A stretch of DNA of 64,000 nt from Halomonas denitrificans (lineage in GTDB: Bacteria; Pseudomonadota; Gammaproteobacteria; Pseudomonadales; Halomonadaceae), in assembly GCF_003056305.1 (NCBI RefSeq), contig NZ_PYVX01000001.1:620001-684000 (forward strand), read 5' to 3'. How positions within the stretch are numbered: position 1 is the stretch's first letter; every line of letters begins with the position of its first letter. Under the pieces are notes generated by a model, which saw nothing but the letters and a program-made list of their open reading frames with translations, had not been told where the DNA came from and searched no databases. Both the position numbers and the translations under genes were made by a program. Below are positions 44,408 to 52,965 of the stretch, one piece after another.

Positions 44408-44640
44408 GGTGTGGCCCCCTTCAGGGTATCGGCTTCGTGCTGCAGTGGCCCACCCTGCTGCCCCTGGTCATGTTTGACGTGGCGCTCTACGAGACCCTTG
44501 TCGGCCCCGGGAATCGCCTGGCCGTCAATCCGTGGACCGCGGAGACGCTGCGCCAGTGGCACCCGGCACGACACGCGACAGCCTGTGCGAGATGGCCTTC
44601 AAGGGGGCTTACGGCTGTCCGTCGGCTCGTCCATCACCGT
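44408..44640 (+). pseudogene. Scrap of an isoprenylcysteine methyltransferase-like membrane protein
   Basis: A plus-strand frame from about 44420 reads GIGFVLQWPTLLPLVMF, the usual late TM segment of small ICMT-family methyltransferases that accompany DUF2933 genes. It then continues with unrelated residues to a stop near 44643. The N-terminal catalytic portion is absent. Read as a truncated, non-functional remnant; the match is short. Confidence 0.4.
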
Positions 44641-44906
44641 AACTGAAGCGAGGCTTTGATCCGCTCGGCTTGCCGAGCGGTGGCGTGCTCCAGGCCATGC
44701 TCGGCTTGAGCGGGATGTACGAGTTGGCAGTGGCGTGTCCCTGCATCACGCCATGACCACAGCGAGGGGGACGCTAGTATTAGGATCGGGGGAAGCGAGA
44801 GTGGCGCCCTCGCGAACAGCAGACATCCGCCACGTGGCAAGCCTGGCGAAGGACCCTCAGAGGGTGGCCAGCACAGGGCCCGCCGGCGAGGGTCACGGGA
44901 GGTGAG
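44641..44906. other. Gap before the HlyD/ABC operon
   Basis: Nothing convincing: a GC-rich dyad around 44666-44684 (CCGCTCGGCTTGCCGAGCGG) could be a terminator hairpin without a T run. No ORF with ribosome-binding site. Confidence 0.4.
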
Positions 44907-45863
44907 ATGAAGCATACAGGGTGGACCCTGGTGGCCATCATGCTTCTGGCGGCCGGAAGCTATCTTGGCTATCTCGCGTGGCGCCCCCCGGAGCCGACAC
45001 CGGGGTTCCTCTATGCCAGCGGGCGTATCGAAGCCACCGAAGTGAGGCTTGCCGCCGAGCTCTCGGGCCGAGTGGTGAACAGCCGGCTGCGCGAGGGGCA
45101 TCCGGTGGACAAGGGGAGCGAACTGGTTCGCCTCGACGATCACCTCCTGCGGCTGGAGGAGGCCGAACTGGCGGCCCGCCTGGCCGCCGCCGAACATGCC
45201 GTAGCACGGGTCGAGGCCATGCTCGACACGGCGCACCACCATCTCGCCAACGCCGAGACCGACCTGGAACGATCCCGCAGGCTGCGCCGGAGCGGCAGCC
45301 TTCCCCAGCAGCAACTGGAACGCAGCGAAGATCGTCGGCGCGAGGCACAGGGCGAGGTCGATATCCTGACGGCCCAACGCGCCGAGGCCATTGCCAACCT
45401 CACCGCCCTTCAGCAGCGTCGGGCTCAGTTGACCTATCGGCGTAGCAAGACCGTGCTGCGCAGCCCCCTCGAGGCCACCGTGCTGACCAAGGCCATCGAA
45501 GTCGGCGAGGTGGTCACCCCGGGACAGACCGTGGCCGTGCTGGTCGACCTGGCGCGCCCACGACTCAAGCTCTACATCGACGAGCGCTCGCTCGGCAAGG
45601 TGCGCCTCCGCGCGCCCGCCCGCGTTCGTGTCGATGCCTTTCCCGATCGTTACTTCGAGGCCGAGGTCGCCGCCATCGACAGCGAGGCCCAGTTCACCCC
45701 ACGCGATGTCCACCTGCCGGAGGAACGTGCACGCACCGTGTTCGGCGTGACCCTCCAGCTTGCCAACCCCGACGGCATCCTCAAGCCCGGCATGCCGGCC
45801 GATGCCTGGATCCGCTGGCAGGACGAGGCGCCCTGGCCCGATGCCCTGGTCGTGCCCCCATGA
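44907..45863 (+). CDS. HlyD-family adaptor of an ABC-2 exporter (YbhG/YhiI-like)
   Basis: 318 residues: an N-terminal membrane anchor (about 7-24), a lipoyl half at about 35-60 (ASGRIEATEVRLAAELSGRV), a long coiled-coil hairpin (about 75-170) with the family-typical SGSLPQQQLERSEDRRREAQ, and the second lipoyl half with LRSPLEATVL. GGGAGG lies 6 bases before the ATG. The stop overlaps the ATPase start (ATGA). With the next three genes it forms a complete tripartite-type exporter except for an outer-membrane channel. Confidence 0.9.
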   Translation: MKHTGWTLVAIMLLAAGSYLGYLAWRPPEPTPGFLYASGRIEATEVRLAAELSGRVVNSRLREGHPVDKGSELVRLDDHLLRLEEAELAARLAAAEHAVARVEAMLDTAHHHLANAETDLERSRRLRRSGSLPQQQLERSEDRRREAQGEVDILTAQRAEAIANLTALQQRRAQLTYRRSKTVLRSPLEATVLTKAIEVGEVVTPGQTVAVLVDLARPRLKLYIDERSLGKVRLRAPARVRVDAFPDRYFEAEVAAIDSEAQFTPRDVHLPEERARTVFGVTLQLANPDGILKPGMPADAWIRWQDEAPWPDALVVPP

Positions 45864-47560
45864 CGACGGTGATCCATGCCGACGGCGTGGGGCGCCGATT
45901 CGCCGGACGCCGGGTCGTGGCGGATATCGATCTGGAGGTGCGGGACGGGGAGATCTTCGGCCTGCTGGGCCCCGATGGGGCCGGCAAGACCACCCTGATG
46001 CAAATGATGACAGCGATCCTGGAGCCCAGTGAGGGACAGCTCAGGGTGTTCGGTTTCGATACCCGCCGCGACGCGGCGCAGGTCAATGGGCGTGTCGGTT
46101 ACATGACCCAGGGATTCTCTCTCTACGACCGGCTCAGCGTGATCGAGAACCTGCAGTTCGCCGCCCGCATCCGTGACGTCACCCCCGCTGACTTTCGCCT
46201 TCGCAGCCAGGAACTGCTGGCCATGGCCGGCCTGGGGGATTTCCGGCATCGCCGGGCGGGCCAGCTCTCGGGCGGCATGCGCAAGAAGCTGTCGCTGTGT
46301 GCGGCGCTCATCCATGCGCCCGCCTTGCTGTTACTCGATGAACTCAGCCTGGGCGTGGACCCTCTCTCTCGCCGGGATCTCTGGCGTCTGCTGCGTCGAC
46401 ACCGGGATGAGGGCAACACGGTCGTCATCAGCACTCCCTACATGGACGAGGCGGAGCGTTGCGACCGACTGGGGTTTCTCTACGAGGGGCGACTGCTTGC
46501 GGTCGACACTCCCGACAGGTTACGTCGACGCGTGGCCGGCCCCATCTACCAACTGACGACGCCTCGTCTCGACGAGGCGGAGGGTTTCGTCAGGTCATGG
46601 CCCGGCGTCACGAGCCTGCAACGCCTGGCGGACCGACTGCGCATCCAGTTCTCCCCCGGTCATGACGTCTCCGAGACGGCCCAGGCGCATCTCGACGAGC
46701 TGGGCCAGCTCATGGCGGTCGAGCCTAACCTCGAGGAGGCGTTCATCGCCCTGTCGCCCCTTGCCGCGCCCGCGGACAGGCCCCCCATGATGCCTCCGGC
46801 CTTCACCACGACCGGCGTGGAGGTTCGCGCCGAACATCTGGGCCTTCGCTTCGGAGACGTCGTGGCCGTGGACGAGGTGTCGTTTCGGGTGCCACCGTGC
46901 GAGGTGGTCGGCTGGCTGGGCCCCAATGGCGCCGGCAAGACCAGCCTGATCCGGCTGCTGTGCGGCCTGCAGACGCCAACCGCAGGGCAGGCCTGGATCG
47001 GCGACCTGTCGGTGACCGAGTCGCACCGTGATCTCCGCGGTCGCCTCGGCTACATGTCTCAGCACTTCTCTCTGTACCCGGACCTCTCGGTGGCCGAGAA
47101 CCTGACATTCTTTGCCGGTGTTTACGGATTGGCGGGGCGACAGCGACGCCTGGCCATCGACTGGGCCAGCCACATGACCCGTCTGTCGGGGCTGGAAGAG
47201 CGGCGTGTGCACACGTTGTCGGCGGCGGTGCGTGAACGCCTGGCACTGGCCTGCAGCATCCTGCACGGACCGGCGGTGCTGTTCCTGGACGAACCCACCT
47301 CGGGGATCGACCCCCTCAGTCGACAGCGCTTCTGGCACCTGATCCTGGCCCTGGCCGCACACGGCATGACCGTGTTCGTCACTACCCATTATCTGGAGGA
47401 GGCCAACTACTGTCACCGGCTGGGGCTGATGCACCAGGGCCGGCTGATCGCCCTCGATACCCCGGCCCAGCTGCGCCTGACACTGAACCTGCCGAACGAT
47501 GCCGACATGGAGGCCGTGTTCATGGCCGGTATCGAGCGCCAGCAGAGGCGACCGGCATGA
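45860..47560 (+). CDS. Tandem ABC ATPase subunit (YbhF/RbbA-N type)
   Basis: 566 residues with two nucleotide-binding domains. NBD1 (about 1-300): Walker A GPDGAGKT, a degenerate signature QLSGGMRKKLSL, Walker B LLLLDELSLGVDP. NBD2 (about 312-560): Walker A GPNGAGKT, signature replaced by TLSAAVRERLAL, Walker B VLFLDEPTSGIDP. In NBD1 the catalytic Glu is present (DEL), and the changed NBD2 signature suggests asymmetry between sites. It is coupled on both sides by ATGA overlaps, to the adaptor and to the first permease. Confidence 0.9.
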   Translation: MTTVIHADGVGRRFAGRRVVADIDLEVRDGEIFGLLGPDGAGKTTLMQMMTAILEPSEGQLRVFGFDTRRDAAQVNGRVGYMTQGFSLYDRLSVIENLQFAARIRDVTPADFRLRSQELLAMAGLGDFRHRRAGQLSGGMRKKLSLCAALIHAPALLLLDELSLGVDPLSRRDLWRLLRRHRDEGNTVVISTPYMDEAERCDRLGFLYEGRLLAVDTPDRLRRRVAGPIYQLTTPRLDEAEGFVRSWPGVTSLQRLADRLRIQFSPGHDVSETAQAHLDELGQLMAVEPNLEEAFIALSPLAAPADRPPMMPPAFTTTGVEVRAEHLGLRFGDVVAVDEVSFRVPPCEVVGWLGPNGAGKTSLIRLLCGLQTPTAGQAWIGDLSVTESHRDLRGRLGYMSQHFSLYPDLSVAENLTFFAGVYGLAGRQRRLAIDWASHMTRLSGLEERRVHTLSAAVRERLALACSILHGPAVLFLDEPTSGIDPLSRQRFWHLILALAAHGMTVFVTTHYLEEANYCHRLGLMHQGRLIALDTPAQLRLTLNLPNDADMEAVFMAGIERQQRRPA

Positions 47561-48654
47561 AGCTCAAGCGCATCGCCGCCGTGGCGACCAAGGAAGCACG
47601 GGAAGTGTTGCGTGATCCGATCACTCTCGGCGTGGCCCTGCTGATGCCCTTGATCATGCTCTTGCTGTTCGGCTACGCCATCACCCTCGATGTCGATGAC
47701 ATAGCTCTGGGCGTGCTGGACGAGGACCACAGCCCCGCCAGCCGCCAGCTGCAACAGGCCTTCACCGCCAGCGACACGTTCCGCCTGTCGGCCAGCCTGC
47801 AGCACCACCGGGAGGTGGAGAGGACGCTGCAGGAGGGCGAGGCTCGGCTGGTTCTGGTCATCCCCTCAGGCTTCCAGCGCCGGCTGTATCGGGGCGAGGC
47901 GAGTCCGGTACAACTGGTGGTGGATGGCAGTTATTCGGCCACGGCGACGCTCGTGAGCCAACGGGCGATGGCTATCGCCAGAGGCTTCCAGCGGCAGGAA
48001 GGCTCCACGCTGCTATCCCTGGATACCCGCATCTGGTTCAACCCCTCGCTGAGCAGCGTCCACACCGTGGTGCCCGCCCTGTATGCCGTCATCCTGATGG
48101 CGTTTCCACCGCTGCTCACGGCACTCGCCCTGGTGCGCGAAAAGGAAACCGGCACGATCCAGCAGATCTATGCTTCGCCACTCTCCGCCGCCCAATTTCT
48201 CTGCGGCAAGCTGGTACCCTACGGCGTCATCGCCTGTCTGCAGATGGCCATGGTGATCGCCGCGGGACTCCTGTGGTTCGGGGTGCCGTTCCACGGCAGC
48301 CCCGGCGTCCTGCTGGCGGTGTCCCTGCTGTACGTGCTCTGCACCCTGGGCATCGGGCTGCTGGTTTCCGCGGTGACCCGCACCCAGCTGGCGGCCATGC
48401 TGGCCGTCCTGATCATCACCCTGATGCCCTCCTTCCTGTTCTCCGGCCTGCTGTTCCCGATCTTCACCATGCCCTACCTGCTGCAGCTGTACACGCTGCT
48501 CTTTCCTGGCCGTTACTTCGTCGATATCGCCCGGGGCGTGGTCCTGAAGGGCGTCGGGGTCGAGGTCCTGTGGCCCAGCATCGCCGTCGTGGCGCTCTAT
48601 ACCCTGCTGATCCTCGTGCTGGCCGCGTGGCGACTCAAGAAGAGGGTGGCCTGA
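47557..48654 (+). CDS. ABC-2 type exporter permease, subunit 1
   Basis: 365 residues. TM1 is near the N-terminus (about 23-43), followed by a large extracytoplasmic domain (about 45-175) and five C-terminal TM helices (about 178-355). The ABC-2 motif TGTIQQIYASPLSAAQFLCGK precedes helix 3. Similar to YbhS/YhhJ. It overlaps both neighbours by 1-4 bases. Substrate unknown; related systems export cationic drugs or lipids. Confidence 0.88.
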   Translation: MKLKRIAAVATKEAREVLRDPITLGVALLMPLIMLLLFGYAITLDVDDIALGVLDEDHSPASRQLQQAFTASDTFRLSASLQHHREVERTLQEGEARLVLVIPSGFQRRLYRGEASPVQLVVDGSYSATATLVSQRAMAIARGFQRQEGSTLLSLDTRIWFNPSLSSVHTVVPALYAVILMAFPPLLTALALVREKETGTIQQIYASPLSAAQFLCGKLVPYGVIACLQMAMVIAAGLLWFGVPFHGSPGVLLAVSLLYVLCTLGIGLLVSAVTRTQLAAMLAVLIITLMPSFLFSGLLFPIFTMPYLLQLYTLLFPGRYFVDIARGVVLKGVGVEVLWPSIAVVALYTLLILVLAAWRLKKRVA

Positions 48655-49748
48655 TGCGCCTGCCGAGCCTGCTTCACAAGGAGTTGATTCAGTTTACCCG
48701 GGACCGGGTGGTGCTGTTTTTGATCCTCTGGCTCTACACCGTCGAGGTCGTCATCTGCGCCTATGCGTTGTCACTCGACATGCAAGACCTGCCGCTGGTA
48801 GTTGCCGATGCCGATCACTCGCCGGCGAGCCGCGAGCTGGTCCGGGCCTTCACGGAGAGCGGCGATTTCCGCCTGGTGGCACAGCTGGATGATCCAGCAG
48901 CCGTGACCGGATACCTGGAGCGTGGACAGGCGCGCGCGGTGCTGGTGATAGGTGAAGGCTTCGCCCGCCATCTGCTGGAAGGCAGCGAACAACAACTGCA
49001 ACTGCTGGTGGATGGCAGCAATGCCAATACCGCCGCCGTGGCACGGGGCTATGCGCTGCAGACGGTGGAAGCGTTCCAGCGTCAATGGGCCGCCTTGCCC
49101 GAGACGCCAGCACCAGGGGTGATTCCCCACCTGCGAACCTGGTACAACCCCGGGGTGACAAATGTCAGTTTCGTGGTGCTATCGATGATCACCCTGGCGG
49201 GACTGATGGTCGGCGTCGCCCATCCGGCGGCATCGATCGTCCGAGAAAAGGAGGCCGGCACCATCGAACAACTGATGGTCACGCCCGTGCGCACCGAGGA
49301 GCTGTTCTTCGCCAAGACGCTACCGACCCTGCTGGTCGGGCTGGTGGCACTTTTCCCGAGCCTCGCGCTGGTCGGCTGGTTCGGCGTTCCCGTACGAGGC
49401 AGCCTGGCGCTGTTCTTCTGCCTCACCGCCCTGTTCCTGATCAGTGCCATCGGGCTCGGCGTCCTCGTCGCCGCCATCAGCCGCACGCTGCAACAGGCGC
49501 TGCTGTTGACCTTCTTCGGCCTGTTTCCGCTGATGTTCCTGTCCGGGACCCTCGTGCCGGTGGAGAGCATGCCGCGCCTGCTGCAGGCAGCATCACTGGC
49601 CAGCCCACTGCGCCATTACCTGGACATCACCCTGGGGATCTTTCTCAAGGGCACGGGGCTCGACATTCTCTGGCCGCATGTCCTGGCACTGGTCCTGATC
49701 GGTCTCCCGCTTTACGGCGTCGCATGGGTCATTTTCCGGCGCCAGTGA
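48654..49748 (+). CDS. ABC-2 type exporter permease, subunit 2
   Basis: 364 residues, paralogous to the preceding permease: TM1 at about 21-41, periplasmic domain with ADADHSPASRELVRAF, then five TM helices and the motif AGTIEQLMVTPVRTEELF. The ATG overlaps the preceding stop by one base. The pair would form the heterodimeric channel energised by the tandem ATPase. Downstream, 172 bases with no gene lead to a terminator. Confidence 0.88.
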   Translation: MRLPSLLHKELIQFTRDRVVLFLILWLYTVEVVICAYALSLDMQDLPLVVADADHSPASRELVRAFTESGDFRLVAQLDDPAAVTGYLERGQARAVLVIGEGFARHLLEGSEQQLQLLVDGSNANTAAVARGYALQTVEAFQRQWAALPETPAPGVIPHLRTWYNPGVTNVSFVVLSMITLAGLMVGVAHPAASIVREKEAGTIEQLMVTPVRTEELFFAKTLPTLLVGLVALFPSLALVGWFGVPVRGSLALFFCLTALFLISAIGLGVLVAAISRTLQQALLLTFFGLFPLMFLSGTLVPVESMPRLLQAASLASPLRHYLDITLGIFLKGTGLDILWPHVLALVLIGLPLYGVAWVIFRRQ

Positions 49749-49920
49749 GCCACTGGCAGCATGAATCGCAACGCCAAAAATGCACGGCGGAGAGAGCCTC
49801 GGAAGAGGACTTCAAGGGTTTGGTCACAGGATCGATGTGTCCAGCGGAGTCCTGAAGGGATCAAGGGAAGCCAGATGCAAGACATGGACTGAGGTATGGG
49901 CTGGAGCACGGCACGAAATA

Positions 49921-49950
49921 AAAAAGCCGCTGATTGCTCAGCGGCTTTTT
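49921..49950. terminator. Bidirectional terminator between the ABC operon and tRNA-Ser
   Basis: Perfect 13-bp dyad AAAAAGCCGCTGA / TCAGCGGCTTTTT around TTGC. A T run is present in both directions. On the minus strand it lies 9 bases past the tRNA 3' end. Confidence 0.9.
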
Positions 49951-49959
49951 CGATATTCG

Positions 49960-50047
49960 TGGCGGAGGGGGAGGGATTCGAACCCTCGAAGCCTTTCGAC
50001 TTACACACTTTCCAGGCGTGCTCCTTCGACCACTCGGACACCCCTCC
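49960..50047 (-). tRNA. tRNA-Ser (GGA anticodon)
   Basis: 88 bases including an encoded CCA. Acceptor stem GGAGGGG / CCCCTCC, a long variable arm as expected for tRNA-Ser, T-loop GGTTCGAATCC, and anticodon loop CTGGAAA giving GGA. A strong terminator follows. Confidence 0.95.
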
Positions 50048-50159
50048 GCATTGTGGTTCCAAAGCTGTGGCGCGTGGCCTTTTGCTCAAGAACGGCGCAT
50101 ATACTAACGACTTAAGTCCGCGAATGCAAGCCGTTTTCGCCCTTTCCACGCGACCCGGC

Positions 50160-50663
50160 TCAGGTCTCGGGCAGCACCGCGTAGTCGCCCCGGGCCTCCA
50201 GGCAGAGGGTGTCGCCGCACCAGAGCCGCTGGACCAGGGCGATGCGCCCCTTGCCGCGCTGCGCCAGCCGCTCGGCGAGGCTCGCGGGGCCGTCGCCCAC
50301 CTCGGGCTCGCAGACCAGGCGGTAGTCGCCGGTCACGGGCGCCAGGAAGCGCTGGGTGGCCTCGGCCACCACCACGTCCCGGGCGAGGCCGCGACGGCGC
50401 AGCCAGAGCGTGGTCCAGCACCAGCCGAGCAGGGTCGTCTGGGCGGCGAGCGCGCCGCCGAAGCCGGTGCCCTTGTCGTTGAGGTTGGGCGTGAGCGCGA
50501 GCCGCCAGGTGAGGCGCTCGTCGTCGCGGGTCATCTCGCGGATGCCGAGCGCCCCCACCATGGGGATCGCGTCGCCCAGCCAGATGAGGAAGGCGGCCAT
50601 GTCGTCCTCGCCGCCGGCGGCGGGCAGCGGCAAACGCGGGTGGGGAACGCCGATCTCGCGCAT
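50160..50663 (-). CDS. YiiD C-terminal-like thioesterase-fold protein
   Basis: 167 residues with a hot-dog fold thioesterase pattern: LTPNLNDKGTGFGGALAAQTTLLGW (N- and G-rich active-site helix) and VVAEATQRFLAPVTGDYRLVCEP. The family (YiiD C-terminal domain) is a putative thioesterase; the GNAT half found in YiiD is absent. It starts 4 bases after the nitroreductase stop, so the two are probably one operon. Substrate unknown. Confidence 0.78.
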   Translation of the reverse strand: MREIGVPHPRLPLPAAGGEDDMAAFLIWLGDAIPMVGALGIREMTRDDERLTWRLALTPNLNDKGTGFGGALAAQTTLLGWCWTTLWLRRRGLARDVVVAEATQRFLAPVTGDYRLVCEPEVGDGPASLAERLAQRGKGRIALVQRLWCGDTLCLEARGDYAVLPET

Positions 50664-50667
50664 GGGC

Positions 50668-51228
50668 TCAGTCCCAGCGCTCGACGAAGGCGTCGATGTC
50701 GTGCTCGGGCAGCGGCTTGTGGCGCCCGCCCATGGTGCCCAGATACAGGAAGGCCACCACCTCGTCGTCCTCGGCGAGCCCCAGCCCCTTGCGCACGGTG
50801 GGATCGAAGGCGTACTTGCCGCTGCGCCACATGGCGCCGAGCCCCTGGGCGTGGGCCGCGAGCAGGATGCCGTGGGCGGCACAGCCGGCGGATATCACCT
50901 GCTCGATCTTCGGCACCTTGGGCTCGTCCGGGGTGACCTTGGCGATCACCGCGATGATCATCGGCGCACGCAGCGGCTTCTTGCGGGCCGCGTTGAGGGT
51001 GGCGTCACTGGCGTGGGGATCCTCGCGGAACTCAGCCTCGGCGAACAGCTCGCCGAGGCGCGAGAGGCCCTCGCCGGAGAACTCGATGAAGCGCCAGGGG
51101 CGCAGCTCCTTGTGATCCGGCGCCCGCAGGGCCGCCCGGTAGATCGCCTCGAGCTGCTCGGGGCTCGGCGGCGGGCCCATCAGCTTGCCCATGGAGCTGC
51201 GTTCGTGCAGCAGCGTCAGCGCGTCCAT
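50668..51228 (-). CDS. YdjA-type nitroreductase family protein
   Basis: 186 residues of the FMN-dependent nitroreductase fold, close to E. coli YdjA, one of the shortest members. Seen: an N-terminal arginine/serine FMN-contact region (LLHERSSMGKL), APDHKELRPWRF, and near the C-terminus LGTMGGRHKPLP. It is first in a two-gene unit with the thioesterase-like protein. Physiological substrate unknown. Confidence 0.85.
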   Translation of the reverse strand: MDALTLLHERSSMGKLMGPPPSPEQLEAIYRAALRAPDHKELRPWRFIEFSGEGLSRLGELFAEAEFREDPHASDATLNAARKKPLRAPMIIAVIAKVTPDEPKVPKIEQVISAGCAAHGILLAAHAQGLGAMWRSGKYAFDPTVRKGLGLAEDDEVVAFLYLGTMGGRHKPLPEHDIDAFVERWD

Positions 51229-51353
51229 TGAGTCTCTCCTTGGGTTTTTCAGACGAGAATCTTTCTCGTCACTCTATCAGCTGCCCGGGCGCCTGTCGTG
51301 CCGGGCGCCCGCCTCCTCCCTCACTGCCGCGCGTCCCTTATGGCCGCACGACC

Positions 51354-52190
51354 TTATTGCCGAGAGAGGCGCAGCGGCTCGGGCGGCCGCTCACCGGGGG
51401 TGGCGCGCCAGGGGCTGATGTCGAGCCCGCCGCGGCGCACGTAGCGCGCCAGCACCAGCAGCCGCTCGGGCCGGGCGCGGGCCATCAGGTCGGTGAAGAT
51501 GTGCTCCACGCAGTGCTCGTGGAAGTCCTGGTGCTGGCGATAGCCGATCAGGTAGCGCAGCAGCCCCTCGCGGTCGAGCTTGGGGCCGCGGTAGCGGATC
51601 AGCACGCTGCCCCAGTCGGGCTGGCCGGTAACCGGGCAGTTGGACTTGAGCAGGTGGGAGTAGAGCGTCTCCTCGACGATCTCCTCCCCCACCGCCAGGT
51701 GCTCGGCGCTCGGGGTGTAGTCGGTCACCTCGATGTCCAGGTCGTCCAGGCACTCGCCGGGCAGGCGCTTCACCGCGAGGGCGGCGTCGTCCAGGCCGAG
51801 CAGCTCGACCGCAACCGGCGCGCCGGCCGCCTGGGCCAGGTCGCGCAGCAGGGTGTCGATCACCGCCTGGCGGCTCTCGAAGCGGGTCTGGTTGAAGCCG
51901 TTGAGGTAGAGCTTCCAGGACTTGGACTCGATCAGGTAGGGCGACTCGGCCGGCAGGCGAAAGCGCGCCACGGCGACCAGCGGCTTGCCCCGGGCGTTGA
52001 GCCACGAGAGCTCGAAGGCGTGCCACTCGTCCTCGCCGACGAAGGGCAAGGCGCCCTCCTCGATCCCCAGCGGCGCACGATTGGCGGCCCGGGGGATGGG
52101 ATAGAGCAGCCCGGCGTCGTAGTGCTCGGGATAGGCGGAGTCGCGCCCCAGCGGGGCGTGCTCGAGGGTGTCGGGTCGGTGTTGGGTCAT
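51354..52190 (-). CDS. queF: NADPH-dependent 7-cyano-7-deazaguanine reductase
   Basis: 278 residues, the long bimodular YqcD/QueF type. It reduces preQ0 to preQ1 in queuosine biosynthesis. The catalytic Cys is in LKSNCPVTGQPDWG (about residue 189), the Asp follows in the same motif, the QueF motif around ESKSWKLYLNGF binds NADPH, and the zinc/substrate Glu-His is in DFHEHCVEHI. I start at MTQHRPD with AGGAG upstream; a longer frame reaches 52214. It lies 1 base after the YadH-like permease stop, so it may be read through from that operon. Confidence 0.93.
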   Translation of the reverse strand: MTQHRPDTLEHAPLGRDSAYPEHYDAGLLYPIPRAANRAPLGIEEGALPFVGEDEWHAFELSWLNARGKPLVAVARFRLPAESPYLIESKSWKLYLNGFNQTRFESRQAVIDTLLRDLAQAAGAPVAVELLGLDDAALAVKRLPGECLDDLDIEVTDYTPSAEHLAVGEEIVEETLYSHLLKSNCPVTGQPDWGSVLIRYRGPKLDREGLLRYLIGYRQHQDFHEHCVEHIFTDLMARARPERLLVLARYVRRGGLDISPWRATPGERPPEPLRLSRQ

Positions 52191-52191
52191 G

Positions 52192-52965
52192 TCAGCTCCT
52201 GATGCCCTTGCCATGCTTCAGCATCCACAGCGCCACGCCATACAGCACGCTGATGAAGGCCAGCACGGCCGCCAGCGCCCAGCCCACCGGGATGTCGGAG
52301 ACCCCGAGGAAGCCGTAGCGGAAGACGTTGACCATGTAGAGGATGGGATTGAGCATCGAGACGCCCTGCCAGAAGTCCGGCAGCAGCGAGATCGAGTAGA
52401 AGACGCCACCCAGGTAGGTCAGCGGCGTCAGCACGAAGGTCGGCACGATGGAGATGTCGTCGAACTTCTTGCCCAGCAGGGCGTTGATGAAGCCGCCGAT
52501 GGCGAACAGCGCCGAGGTGAGCACCACCACGAAGACCGTCAGCAGCGGATGGGCCATCTCGATGCGGGTGAAGAACAGCGACACCCCGGTGACGATCAGC
52601 CCCACGCCGAGGCCGCGGGCCATGCCGCCCAGCACGAAGCCGGACAGGATCACCCAGTTGGGCATCGGCGAGACCATCATCTCCTCGATGGAGCGCTGGA
52701 ACTTGTTGGAGAAGAAGGATGATGCCACGTTGGAGTAGCTGTTGGTGATCACCGCCATCATGATCAGCCCGGGGACGATGAAGTCCATGTAGCTGTAGCC
52801 GTCCATCTCGCCGATCCGCGAGCCGATCAGGTTGCCGAAGATGATGAAGTACATCGTCATGGTGATCGACGGCGGCAGCAGGGTCTGCGGCCAGATCCGC
52901 GTGAAGCGCTTGATCTCCTTGACCACCAGGGTCCAGAGGGCGATGGCGATCTGCTTGGGATTCAT
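52192..52965 (-). CDS. yadH: ABC-2 transporter permease (YadH-like)
   Basis: 257 residues with six TM helices and the YadH signature FFSNKFQRSIEEMMVSPMPNW near residue 90-110. With the preceding ATPase it forms a two-component ABC exporter found widely in gammaproteobacteria; substrate unknown. The start overlaps the ATPase stop by four bases (ATGA). Confidence 0.9.
   Translation of the reverse strand: MNPKQIAIALWTLVVKEIKRFTRIWPQTLLPPSITMTMYFIIFGNLIGSRIGEMDGYSYMDFIVPGLIMMAVITNSYSNVASSFFSNKFQRSIEEMMVSPMPNWVILSGFVLGGMARGLGVGLIVTGVSLFFTRIEMAHPLLTVFVVVLTSALFAIGGFINALLGKKFDDISIVPTFVLTPLTYLGGVFYSISLLPDFWQGVSMLNPILYMVNVFRYGFLGVSDIPVGWALAAVLAFISVLYGVALWMLKHGKGIRS

Noticed and set aside
49712..50149. 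Plus- and minus-strand ORFs over the tRNA-Ser region
   Set aside because: They read through a clear tRNA and a bidirectional terminator and have no coding character.
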